Assembly: GCA_016808115.1 (NCBI GenBank)
Contig: JAEQBH010006392.1
Location: 62,001-126,000, forward strand
Reading direction: 5' to 3'
DNA length: 64,000 nucleotides
Source: Tetrastigma voinierianum
Lineage: Eukaryota > Streptophyta > Magnoliopsida > Vitales > Vitaceae
The notes below the pieces were generated by a model. The model saw nothing but the letters and a program-made list of their open reading frames with translations, ran no database searches and had not been told where the DNA came from. Position numbers and translations under genes: made by a program. Each line of letters starts with the position of its first letter. The first letter of the stretch is position 1. Below, in pieces: positions 55,010-64,000 of this stretch.

Positions 55010-55421
55010 AGCCAATGACGGGGAGGCACACACATCATGTGTGGGAGCAAGACACGGCAGCACATGCCAGATCTTTCCGGGCACAAGGATTATTCACACC
55101 ATGCCTCGAATCCAAGTACCACGTGATCGGCGGCAACATGTCTATCGAATGGACGCAAGCACGACCGAGGCACCATGGCATAACCCGTGTGCAAGCGCAA
55201 GTCGTGCTGGTCTGGAATTCGCTTGTCTTGATTTCGAGCAAGGCAATCACGTCGCCCAATCGCTTCTCATTTCGTTTAGCTTTTTATTCCATACGCATGC
55301 TTTATCCGTCGACCGGAAGATTTGTTCAACGGCCATGTTTCCTGCTCACACCGTAACGCTCCGCAACCCTCGTCGAGGGACGAAAAGGGAAACGCTGGGA
55401 TCGTGGTCTGGAGGGGAGGAT
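55010..55421 (-). other. 3' ETS and IGS start, unit 3
   Basis: GGAATTCGCTTGTCTTGATT, AGCTTTTTATTCCATACGC, ATGCTTTATCCGTCGACC and AAGATTTGTTCAAC; third copy of the segment at 14,422-14,840 (inverted). Confidence 0.68.
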
Positions 55422-58400
55422 TTGACCTGAGCGACATAGGGTCAATCTCGCTGGATCGTGGCAAAGAAGGCCACCGCCACTTACAATACCCCGTCACAGA
55501 TGCAAGTCGCCCGCAAAGGATTCACCGCCGACGGAATATCGCTTCGGGCTACGGGCCCACACAGCTTGTCCAATCAGCGACCCCGACCGCGACACGTGCC
55601 GGGAACCGAGGCCCCCACCGAGGTCGGCAATCTGGGCGATCGCGTACTGCCGCTTCTAGCCCTGATTCCTCGACTTAGAGGCGTCAAATATAATCCAACA
55701 AGACGGTAGCTTCAGCGCCACTCCGGTTTTTCAACCAAGCTGATGACCAATTGCGCAATCAAATCCGCCTCGCATTTCAGGTTGAATTACTATCATGGCT
55801 AATCGGCCATCGCGAGGTAAACTAACCCGTCTCACGACCCGCCTAAACCCACCACGCTCCCTATCAGCGCAGAACAATCCAACACTCGTGAATTCGCTCA
55901 CAATAGGAAGAGCCGACATCAAGGATCGTGCTAACGGGCCGCTTATGAACGCCATCGCTTACAAGCCGCTTATCCCCGCGGGTAACTTTTCCGGTTAATC
56001 TCGCTAAATCTTCAAGGTCTAAAGGATCGGCAGCCACGCCACTCGCCAGATTCGCATCGAAATCGAATCAAACGAAGCTTTTACCCCTTTTGCTCCACAC
56101 GAGATTTCCGTCTCGTTGAGCTCATCTTAGGACACCCGCGCATCTTTAACGTATGTGCCGCCCCGTACCTAAACTCCCACCCGACAATGTCTTCTCCGCT
56201 GACTGACGCGCGAGCCGTCGTGGGTCCAAAATGAGGATGTTCCCGCCTCCGATCTACCAACAAGCAGCAACGCAAAGTAGTGGTATTTCACTTTCGCCAA
56301 GCTTCCTCGGCCCCACTTATCCTACACCTCTCAAGTCATTTCACAAAGCTCCGACCAGAGTCAAGCTCAACAGAATCTCTTCCCCCGGGCTGATTCTCAA
56401 GCCCGCTCGTCGTGGTTTCTACTGATAATGACAGGGACAAGTGGAATCTCGTTAATCCATTCATGCACGCTACCAATTAGGATGACGAGGCATTTTGGTT
56501 ACCTTAAGAGAGTCATAGTTACTCGCTGCTAATTCGCGCTGTTGAATTTCTTCACTTTGACATTCGTGAGCACTCAAGCAGAATCATTATCATGGGAAAG
56601 GTCCGGGCAGGACTATCGCAATGCTTTGTTTTAATTAAAACAATGGATTCCTGTCCGTACTCGCCTGAAGTCGACCGTTCGACGCCCGAAGGCCCTGAGA
56701 GCTGCTCTCAGCCCTCACCACGCAAGACGCACGATTCGCCGCGCTGAGCAGCTCGAGTACCCACCGACAACCGACTGTTCGGATCGACCCCGTCAAACGC
56801 AGCCAATCCTTTCCCCGAGGTTACTGATCCATTTTGTCGACTTCCCGCCTACATCGCTCCATCGACCGCAGGTCGCTCACCCGAGACCCGATGCTGCTAT
56901 GAGTACTAATCGGGCGCGGAGGCACCTGGCCCTCCGGATTACAAGTCGGGCCGAGAAGACCGACACCACGCCGACGCATGCGTTCTTCCGCACCGGCCGG
57001 ATCTCTACCTACCGAGCCGCTTCCTCGTGGTGGGCTGGGTCGTTAAACGTAAAAGATAATCCTCTTCCCGGAGGCCTTCGACGACGCTCTCCGACTCCCT
57101 AACGCCGCATCAGGCCGCCACGCCCCGCTCGTGAATGTTAACCCGATTCTTCGATGCTCGCGGCGCACGCTTATCGACGCGCTTCCCGTCTCAGATCGAC
57201 TAACCCATGTGCAAGTGCCGCCACATGGAACCTTCCCTTCTCGGGCCTTCAAAGTCCCATTCAATATTTGCTACACACCAAGATCCGCGACCGGACGCCG
57301 CCTCCGCCGCTCGAGTCTGTGCTTCGGCACACCGGGCCGCGCCCTCCTACTCATCGAGGCATGGCCCGGGCCGACGGCCGGTATAGGTCGCGCGCTTCGC
57401 CATCCATTTTCTGGCTAGTCGATTCTACAGTGAGTCGTTACACACCTCTTGGGCGGGAGCCTCGACTCCACATCACCGTCCCGTCGTCTTAATCGACCAA
57501 CACCCCAGGGTTCTAGGTTAGCGCGCAGTCAAGTAATCAGAATCCGCCTTCCTGCTCATCCCGCATCGCGCCCCGCGCACCCAAAATTTCGCTTCCACTG
57601 GAGCTCTCGACCTCGCGGGCCCTACCAATGGAGCAAGTCACTCCCGCCACCCCACCTATTTAAAAGCTCAGAACAGTCGAGGGCGTCGCGCCCGATGCCC
57701 TAATCATCGTTTACCCGGAGAACTCGCCCCGCTGCCCAACTTATCCCGAGTCTCGAGGGAACCAATACTAGATGGTTCGAATTAGTCTTTCGCCCCTATA
57801 CCCAAGTCGACGAACGACGGTACTGCCAAGATCGCCGCGGCCTCCACCGAAGTTTCCGCCGCTCGCCGTGCATATTGCTCACCATCTTTCGTCCCCACGT
57901 GCATGCCTCACCGAACCCTTCTCGTAAGATCAAGGTCGGTCGACGGTGCACCCTCGAGGGGGGATTCCACGATCGCCTTCCCACGCTTTACTGGGTTTAC
58001 TTAGCCCGCTGACTCGCACACACGCCGACGGGTCCGTGTTTCAAGACGGTCGAATGGGGGGCCCGCCGTCGACGCCATGAGCGCACAAAAATGGGCACGC
58101 TCTCGAGGGCATGCGCCGCATTCCACGATCGAGGCGACGACGCTCCACGGTATGACGATAACCTGGCTCGGGCCGCCGCCCCAACCGTTGGGCTGGCCCG
58201 CGCCCCGAGTCGACGGCGACTCGCTGACGCCGCCCACATCCGACCGAAGACATCGCCGGCCCCATCCGCTTCCTCCCGACAATCTCAAGCACTCTTGACT
58301 CTCTTTCAAAGTCCTTTTCATCTTTCTCGCGCAGATTCAGAGCCATTCCGCCTCGCTCAGATTATCTCGGACGGAATTCTACCGCTCGGGACGGGGTCGT

Positions 58401-58654
58401 GATTCTAAACAACCCGACTGCCGACAATAAGCTCGCAGCGATGGTCCTGGCATGACGGGGTTTCCACCCTTCTCCTGGGCCGCCTTCCAGGACTCAACGG
58501 CCCACACGAGGACGCTTCTCCAGACTACACCGGACGGCGGACCGCCCGACTCGCTTCGCTCTGTCGGGCCGTTACTTCGCGGAACTTCAGAAGTTTTTTT
58601 CCTCCGCTTTATTGATATGCTTAAATCACGGTGTTCCTCGCCGAATTCGGGTCG
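55422..58654 (-). rRNA. 25S rRNA, unit 3
   Basis: Reverse-strand 25S, about 3.23 kb. Landmarks on the plus strand: CCACTTACAATACCCCGTC (55,480), AACAATCCAACACTCGTGAA (55,872), AGAGTCATAGTTACTCGC (56,509), TTAATTAAAACAATGG (56,632) and TTTATTGATATGCTTAAA (58,609). Uninterrupted by mobile elements; scattered indels. Confidence 0.95.
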
Positions 58655-58896
58655 CCGTCGAGGTTCTCGCTCAGGTGCCTCACGCTAACGCCGCGCCCGA
58701 CATGGATTCTCCTTCCTCCTTCCTCCTCCGGGACGGTGGGAAGACCAGTGGGTCTGCTTCAAACTCACCCAGCTGGTCGAGGCGTGTATCGGGCCGCGGA
58801 CGTGATTTTTTAACCAACCACCCGCGATGTTCCATGGAGTTTAATGTCCCGCCCCAACTCCAGTCCCTTACTCTACGGCGCTGGGAGGGGCGACGG
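58655..58896 (-). other. ITS2, unit 3
   Basis: Contains GGATTCTCCTTCCTCCTTCC, matching ITS2 of units 1 and 2 inverted. Confidence 0.82.
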
Positions 58897-59055
58897 TGCG
58901 TGACGCCCAGCGTGCGTGCCTCGACCTTACGGCGCCTACGCAACCGCGCCAAAGACTCGATGATCTCACTGGATTCTCGCAATTCACACCCGCATCGCGA
59001 TTTTGCCACGCTCTTCATCGATGAGCCTAGATATCCGCTGCCGAGAGTCGCTTCA
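58897..59055 (-). rRNA. 5.8S rRNA, unit 3
   Basis: Plus-strand GTGACGCCCAGCGTGCGTGC, CGCAATTCACACC, ATTTTGCCACGCTCTTCATC and GAGCCTAGATATCCG; correct length and place. Confidence 0.9.
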
Positions 59056-59305
59056 GGAGTTAAACGACCACGCTCTTCTCGCGACCGTGGACCGGCGACG
59101 GATGGCGTTTGTTTCAGGATTTTCGCGCTTTTCCACGGGTTCGGCATTGATCGGAAGGTCCCCGGGCAAGACACTCCCATGCACGCGTAGGAAAGGCTCG
59201 CGAGTCCCACCGATCCATCGAGAGCGAGCTGAGGGCTCACGCCCGCTCCGCCTCGACCGGGCCAGCTAAACAACGTGTTCATCGTCACCGGCCGATAGGT
59301 TCGAT
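59056..59305 (-). other. ITS1, unit 3
   Basis: Between 5.8S and 18S. Contains ACGTGTTCATCGTCACC near the 18S end; the conserved angiosperm motif region is noisier here than in units 1 and 2. Confidence 0.8.
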
Positions 59306-60694
59306 AATGATCTTCCACAGGTTCACCTACTGAAACCTTGTTACGATTTCTCCTTTCCTAAATGTTAATGTTCGGACTTCATGACGTCAGCAAAGCATGA
59401 ACTCGCTCACGCCGCGATCCGAACACTCCCACCCGACCATTCAACCTGGGTAGGAGCCGATGGGCGGTGCATAAAGGGCGTGGACGTGTCAACGCCGAGC
59501 CGATGACTACGCCATTTTCAGGAATTCCCGCTTAAGACCAACAATCGCAATGGATCTATCCCATCACGATGAAATTGCAAGATTACCCGGCCCGCTTCTG
59601 GCCAAGGCTATAGACCACAATACATCGCTAGAAGGCGCATGCGCCGTAACATCTAATGGGCATCGCGCACCAAGTATCGCTCTCAACTTCCTCAATGCTC
59701 TACCATAGTCCTCTAAGAAGTCGGGCCGTGAGGATCACCTCGCATACCTACAATAGCCGAGGTCTCGCCTGCTAATCCGACAACTGTGACAACCGCTCCA
59801 CCAACTAAGAACGGCCATGCACCACCACCCATAGAACTCCAAGAAAGAGCTCTCACCACAATCCTTACTATGTCCTGACCTCGGTAAGTTTCCGTGCTGA
59901 GTCAAATTGCCGCAGCTCCACTCCCGGTGGTACCAATTCCTTTGCTCTCACTCACACCATACTCCCGAACCCAAAAACTTTGATTTCATAAGGTGCCACG
60001 GAGTCCTAAAAGCAACATCCGCCGATCCCCGCCCAGATCGCTTATGGTCGTAGACTAGACAGATCCGATCGCTCGAGCCCCAACTTCGCTCTCGATTAAT
60101 GAAAACATCCGCAAATGCTTTCGCACACCTGCTCTTCATAAATCCAAGAATTTCACCTCCGACCATGAAATAACGCCCGACCGCCCCCCGTTAATCATTA
60201 CTCCCATCCCATACAACACAATAGACCGGAAATCCTATGATGTTATCCCATGCTAATGTATCCATACGTAGTCATTGGGAAAGACTCTAATTTCTTCGTT
60301 AGCACAAAGACTCCAGGTAACGACCCTGGGCCGCTTAAGACCGAGCCAGACGCTTCAAGGGACAAGAGGACCTATAGACACCGTAGCGCGATCAAATCGA
60401 CCCATCCCAAAGTCCAACCACGAAGCTTTTAACCCGCAACAACTTAAATATACGCCATCGATCCGAATTACCGCTACCGCCGCACCGACTCGCCTCCAAC
60501 GGATCCTCGTTGGCGCGGGATTTAGATTGTAATTATTCCAATTACCGCACCAAAGAGCCCTAAGATTGGCATTATCGTCACTACCTCCCCGTCGATCGTA
60601 CTATACGCCGCCGCCTTCTCGATGTGGTAGCCGCTTCTCAAGCTCCCTCCGAATCGAACCCTAATTCTCCGTCATCCGTCAATACTATGGTAGG
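59306..60694 (-). rRNA. 18S rRNA, unit 3, 5' part missing
   Basis: Reverse-strand 18S from the 3' end (AATGATCTTCCACAGGTTCACC) to CCTACCATAG at 60,685-60,694, where LTR terminus GTGTGACA begins. Landmarks: CAAAGAGCCCTAAGATTG (60,552), AACAACTTAAATATACGC (60,438), ATGATGTTATCCCATGCTAA (60,237). The cut is at the same 18S position as in units 1 and 2. The 5' part would lie beyond the right edge, on the far side of the element. Confidence 0.95.
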
Positions 60695-61559
60695 TGTCAC
60701 ACGCCACTTTTGCTCAGAAGTGCGCCTAGGAACCCGCTAGGCCAGCCTTCGACGCCTCACTATTCTCTAACACAAGGGCTTACTGGGCACTTCTCCCAAC
60801 TTGTATTTATTAGCTACTAAAATACAAGACAATTTCGCACAGCTCCACACCCTGGGCTCACGCTTTTCGATCCAACCTTAATATAATGAATTAACCAAGT
60901 GAGCACGTTGTGCCCTTTATATAGGATGCTCAATGGCAATCCTAGTACAATAATGACTAAAGAGTCCTACTTAACTCTAGTCTTCAAATCCGCAAAGAAG
61001 CTGCTGACAATCCTTCCTTCGAGACAAGAGCCCGATCGAATGAACTCCCATACACACCACGTTAATTCCCACCACGAAGGTGAGTCCTCCCTAGAGTCCG
61101 GTCCCGCCTAGGAGTCCTGTCCCGCCTAGGAGTCCAAACTCGCTAAAGAGTCTTTTCCCGCCAGATTAGGAGTCCTTCCCGCCTCGGGAGCTCCCACCCG
61201 CCTGTGATTCCTTACCGGTGATGTGGACTCCCAGTCGCAGGAACTTTGTCGCACCCTCGGACAGGATGCTTCACTTCCAAGGCTCTCTCGCCCAAATACC
61301 GACATTCGCCCCACCTCCATTCCGCTGGCCTCAAGTGCCACGCCCAGCCCCCTCTGTCGCGAGTGCCGTGATGCCCACTCGTGCGCTGTCCCGACCGGGA
61401 TTTCTCGCTTGCCTTCCGCTCATGTGCGTGCTTGCTTCACGCCAGGCCTCCCACACATGTTTTCCCAACTTCAGCTCTGCTCGCTTTCCCTGGGGCGCCA
61501 CGTGGGCCAAGGCGCCCCATGCCACACTGACTCGCGGTTATCGAAGGCCGGCGCCAACA
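60695..61559 (-). repeat. 3' LTR of family 1 copy 2
   Basis: On the minus strand it starts TGTTGGCGCCGGCC and ends AAGTGGCGTGTGACA, 865 bp. It contains the TATA box TATATAAAG (60,916-60,925), the polyadenylation-like TTAGTAGCTAATAAATAC region (about 60,808-60,830) and U3 subrepeats (61,090-61,235). It lacks the extra 500 bp of 8,513-9,010. Confidence 0.88.
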
Positions 61560-61569
61560 AACCCTCCCC

Positions 61570-61760
61570 CACTAGAGGTATTCAACGTCCTCGTTGACTT
61601 CAACCGCGCATACTCAAGGATCTGGTCTCAAACTACTACAATGTAGCACCCTTTTCCCAAATGCTCACCGGGATCCCGGCGTCCCTTCCCCAATGAATCA
61701 AGACCACCCACTTTGCTCTTCCGGGCTCCCCATCTTCCTATCCCGCAGTGATGCTTCAGA
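61570..61760 (-). pseudogene. Chromodomain of family 1 copy 2
   Basis: Minus-strand GIGRWGARKSKVGG and SLGKGRR in shifting frames correspond to the DRKMG and HWKG region of copy 1 (7,391-7,500); nucleotide alignment (GATAGGAAGATGGG, GGAAAAG-GTGCTACATTGT) is clearer than the translation. Confidence 0.6.
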
Positions 61761-61899
61761 ACCTCACGAACTCCTAATTTCAACCATAGGCTGGTTCCGC
61801 TTTTGCTTGCACTCGTCGACTAGGATCATCGTGGATAAGGCTTCAGGAAGCTTACATAGAATGCCCAAGCTCAACCTCTCTCGTAGCTTCGCCAGGTGC

Positions 61900-62930
61900 C
61901 ACGCTCCCTATACGTCAATACAACTTCAAAGGTCCATCGTGATTTCGAATCAAACCTCTCGGAACTGCTTATTCCCGATCTTTTCCGCATCCGGAGTTAA
62001 CTTCAACATAACCATCTCCCCTTGCTCAAATTCCAGAGGTCTCCGGCCTCTGTCCGCATACTTCTTCATGTGTCTACTTGCCTCTCTAGTCGCCTCCTAG
62101 CTTCATCACAAATCTGCCGAGATTCTCGCAGTCCTGATCGCAGCCGCTCACACTACGTCCGTTGTTTCGCGGACCGCACGTCTGTGGGCGACGTGGTCGA
62201 ACCCGACATACCTCAAAAGTGGCTCATACTGGCTGTCAACTTCGTCGCGATTGTAGGACAACCGAAATGGCTCTAGTTCCAACCAATTTTTCTTCGAGAG
62301 GTCAAGCCACGGCGGGCGCAAATACTCTTCCAACACCCGATTCACTTTCCGTCGACCATCGCTCCGAGGGTGATTCGCAAATGAGAACTCAGATTCTCAG
62401 AATTCTACATCTTGAATACCAACCCAAAACCTCGCTCGTAAACCGCTAGATCTCGATCGCTTACGGCGTCTTCGCATCCCAAAATGTTTCACAACATCAA
62501 GCCGAAGAAGATGCGCCACGCCTCTTCACCGACACTCACCGGGCCGGGATGAAGACAGCGCATTCGAGAACCTCGTCTACCACCACCAAAACTGATCCGA
62601 AGCCCCCACGGAAACCCACTGATGAAGTCCATCGATACACACTGCCATGGCTTCTCCGGAATGAACAGGGCCAGAACAATCCCGCTTCCTTCTTCCGCCC
62701 TAGCCTTGGTCAACTTGACAAACATGGCATGTCTTGACATATAAGCCAGACGCCTTCCTTCATCCAGCCAATGAAAAGACCGCGGCCGCCAGCGCCAAAG
62801 TTCTTCCTCTCCCGGGTGACCCACCCATCTCATCATGTGCTTCCTTCTCAGACTGCCCCGCCTTGCTCGAAGGCACATATAGCTTCCTCCTCCAAGTACA
62901 AAGAACTCATTCTCGAGCCGCATCACCGTA
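61900..62930 (-). pseudogene. Integrase of family 1 copy 2
   Basis: An open segment at 62,489-62,926 carries RLENEFFVLGGGSYMC, then KHMMRWVGHPGEE (zinc-finger histidine region) and PEKPWQCVSMDFISGFP, which includes the first catalytic Asp of the core. Another at 62,148-62,345 has VLEEYLRPPWLDLSKKNW and LSYNRDEVDS, the end of the core. GPY/F-region nucleotides follow at about 61,930-61,990. Several frameshifts. Confidence 0.75.
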
Positions 62931-62999
62931 TGCCATCTTCACCGCTTACCAGTTTTTGATATCGCCGAGTCTTGTGCGCCTTCCAGCCTAACTGGCTGC

Positions 63000-63290
63000 T
63001 TGAAATCACAACCGAGCTCAACGATCCCACATAACTCGCTACCTCCTTCCTACTCAAAGCATCCGCCTACTGCTGTGTCGACCCGGCCAGGCACCCACAC
63101 AAAATCAAAGCCTACTAAGAACTCCACATCGAGCCATTCGCGCAAGCTTCTTCTCGAAGCTGTGAAGAAGGTACTATAACATTGTTAGTCACTACTACGA
63201 ACCAGTCCCCATCGGGCGTAGTGCTTCCAAGTTCAAGGTAATGGATGACCGGGGGCCATCTCTTCTCATGGCGCTGCATCTTTCTCCGTC
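63000..63290 (-). pseudogene. RNase H of family 1 copy 2
   Basis: Minus-strand DWFVVVTNNV and ADALSRKEVASYVGSLSSVV match copy 1 (5,896-6,110) nearly base for base, apart from indels. Confidence 0.72.
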
Positions 63291-63639
63291 GTGATTCAAC
63301 TTCCGACTCTCAAAGGCTACCGGATGCCCTCTCGCACCAAGACTCACCTATAGGGCCCCGTCCGACATCCGTGTGCACTCTCAAACGGCAACCCATGCTC
63401 TGGCAGCCGCCCCACACGGCCCGAGGTGATCGCATCTTTGAGCTTCTGGAAGGCAGATTGGCACTCTGCATCCCATTCCCACTTCCTCTCTTTTTCAAAA
63501 GATCCGTGAGAGCAATCGGGCTATCTCGAATAGCCCAAGATAAATCTCCCAGAGTAGCTTCAAGGTCGCGGAACGACGCAGCTCAGCCACCTTGGCTCCG
63601 GTTGGCCAATCTCAATTGTCGCTACCTTCGCACCATCCA

Positions 63640-64000
63640 TCCTTATCTCTGACTTTGAAATCGATGACCCGTAAACTCGATCTCTGGCCTCGAGCAAACT
63701 CACTTCTCTTTCTCATACAACCGGTCTCGCCTTAGTCCGTCAAGCACCATCTCGAGGTGTACCACGTGATCTTGTAGAGTCGGTCAGACTCACTTGGCGG
63801 TCATCCGGGCATACCACCACGAATGAATCTAGAAGTCGACAGACATCATTCATGAGGTTACAAATGTACGGAGCATTAGTCAAACCAAAAGGCATAACTA
63901 AAAATTCAAAACTTCCATACCGAGTTACACATAGTCTTTGCTCGTCCCTCTTCAAACACGCCGCATCTGCCAATATCCCGATCGCAAGTCTAGCTTTGGT
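63640..64000 (-). pseudogene. Reverse transcriptase of family 1 copy 2 (partial)
   Basis: An open segment at 63,740-63,973 includes CVTRYGSFEFLVMPFGLTN, then APYICNLMNDV and LDSFVVVCPDD, in which the YLDD catalytic box reads CPDD. Continues past the window edge. Confidence 0.78.

Larger units (their letters stand above)
60695..64000 (-). mobile_element. Ty3/gypsy chromovirus, family 1, copy 2 (runs off window)
   Basis: Minus-strand element entering from the right edge, with its 3' LTR (60,695-61,559) joined to 18S. Internal domains visible from the right edge inward are RT, RNase H, integrase and chromodomain. LTR and polypurine tract match family 1 copy 1 at 7,587-8,512. All coding parts are frameshifted. 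Confidence 0.88.

Noticed and set aside
58680..59318. Minus-strand open frame of 212 codons
   Set aside because: It covers ITS1, 5.8S and ITS2 of rDNA unit 3 and is not protein-coding.
1..64000. tRNA genes
   Set aside because: Primer-binding sites complementary to tRNA ends are present, but I could not find any full tRNA gene with A and B boxes.

Overview
This window is plant nuclear ribosomal DNA (45S rDNA) invaded by LTR retrotransposons; it carries no ordinary single-copy protein gene. The plant assignment rests on 18S, 5.8S and 25S rRNA sequence of angiosperm type, the ITS1 motif GGCGT-n-ACGCCAAAGGAAA typical of flowering plants, and plant Ty3/gypsy elements (chromovirus type with an initiator-tRNA-Met primer site; Tat/Athila type with a TGGCGCC primer site). 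I cannot name the species. Both rRNA and retrotransposon coding regions carry dense small indels that differ between copies. This looks like uncorrected long-read sequence, or less likely strong degeneration, so no reading frame in the window is intact and boundaries are approximate by a few bases to tens of bases.

Layout, left to right. 1-2,211: part of an intergenic spacer (IGS) in minus orientation (A repeats, conserved block with hairpin, AT-rich module, B repeats). 2,212-9,031: plus-strand Ty3/gypsy chromovirus ('family 1'). 9,032-14,421: rDNA unit 1 on the plus strand, its 18S starting abruptly at the retrotransposon end. 14,422-28,165: IGS of unit 1 in plus orientation (3' ETS, C repeats, B repeats, AT module, A repeats, 5' ETS), interrupted at 15,930-22,668 by a Tat/Athila-type element. 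28,170-28,212: a stub of the next 18S, which breaks off into an IGS of opposite orientation (28,216-37,489). 37,490-48,647: rDNA unit 2 on the minus strand, with a complete 'family 2' chromovirus (42,752-48,311) inside 18S. 48,648-55,421: a complete IGS between units 2 and 3. 55,422-60,694: rDNA unit 3 on the minus strand, its 18S again cut at the same point by a family 1 element that runs off the right edge (60,695-64,000).

The IGS has a consistent order, read in the direction of rRNA transcription: 25S, 3' ETS, C array (about 36 bp period), short AT spacer, B array (about 43 bp), AT-rich module with many AAAATAGGG-like words, conserved block with a palindrome, A array (about 30 bp), 5' ETS, 18S. 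The A, B and C monomers share a core and look like length variants of one ancestral repeat.

The most striking signal is that in all three rDNA units the 18S gene is interrupted at the same nucleotide, just before CCTACCATGG (about 340 bases into 18S as read here), by the GTGTGACA terminus of an LTR. Two different LTR families are involved. In unit 2 both flanks are present and fit a 5-bp target duplication (CCTAC). This suggests a chromovirus lineage that prefers one site in 18S rDNA, comparable in concept to the R1/R2 non-LTR elements of 28S. The inverted arrangement of units 1 and 2 and the mismatched flanks of the first element are either real rDNA rearrangements or assembly joins; raw reads would decide.
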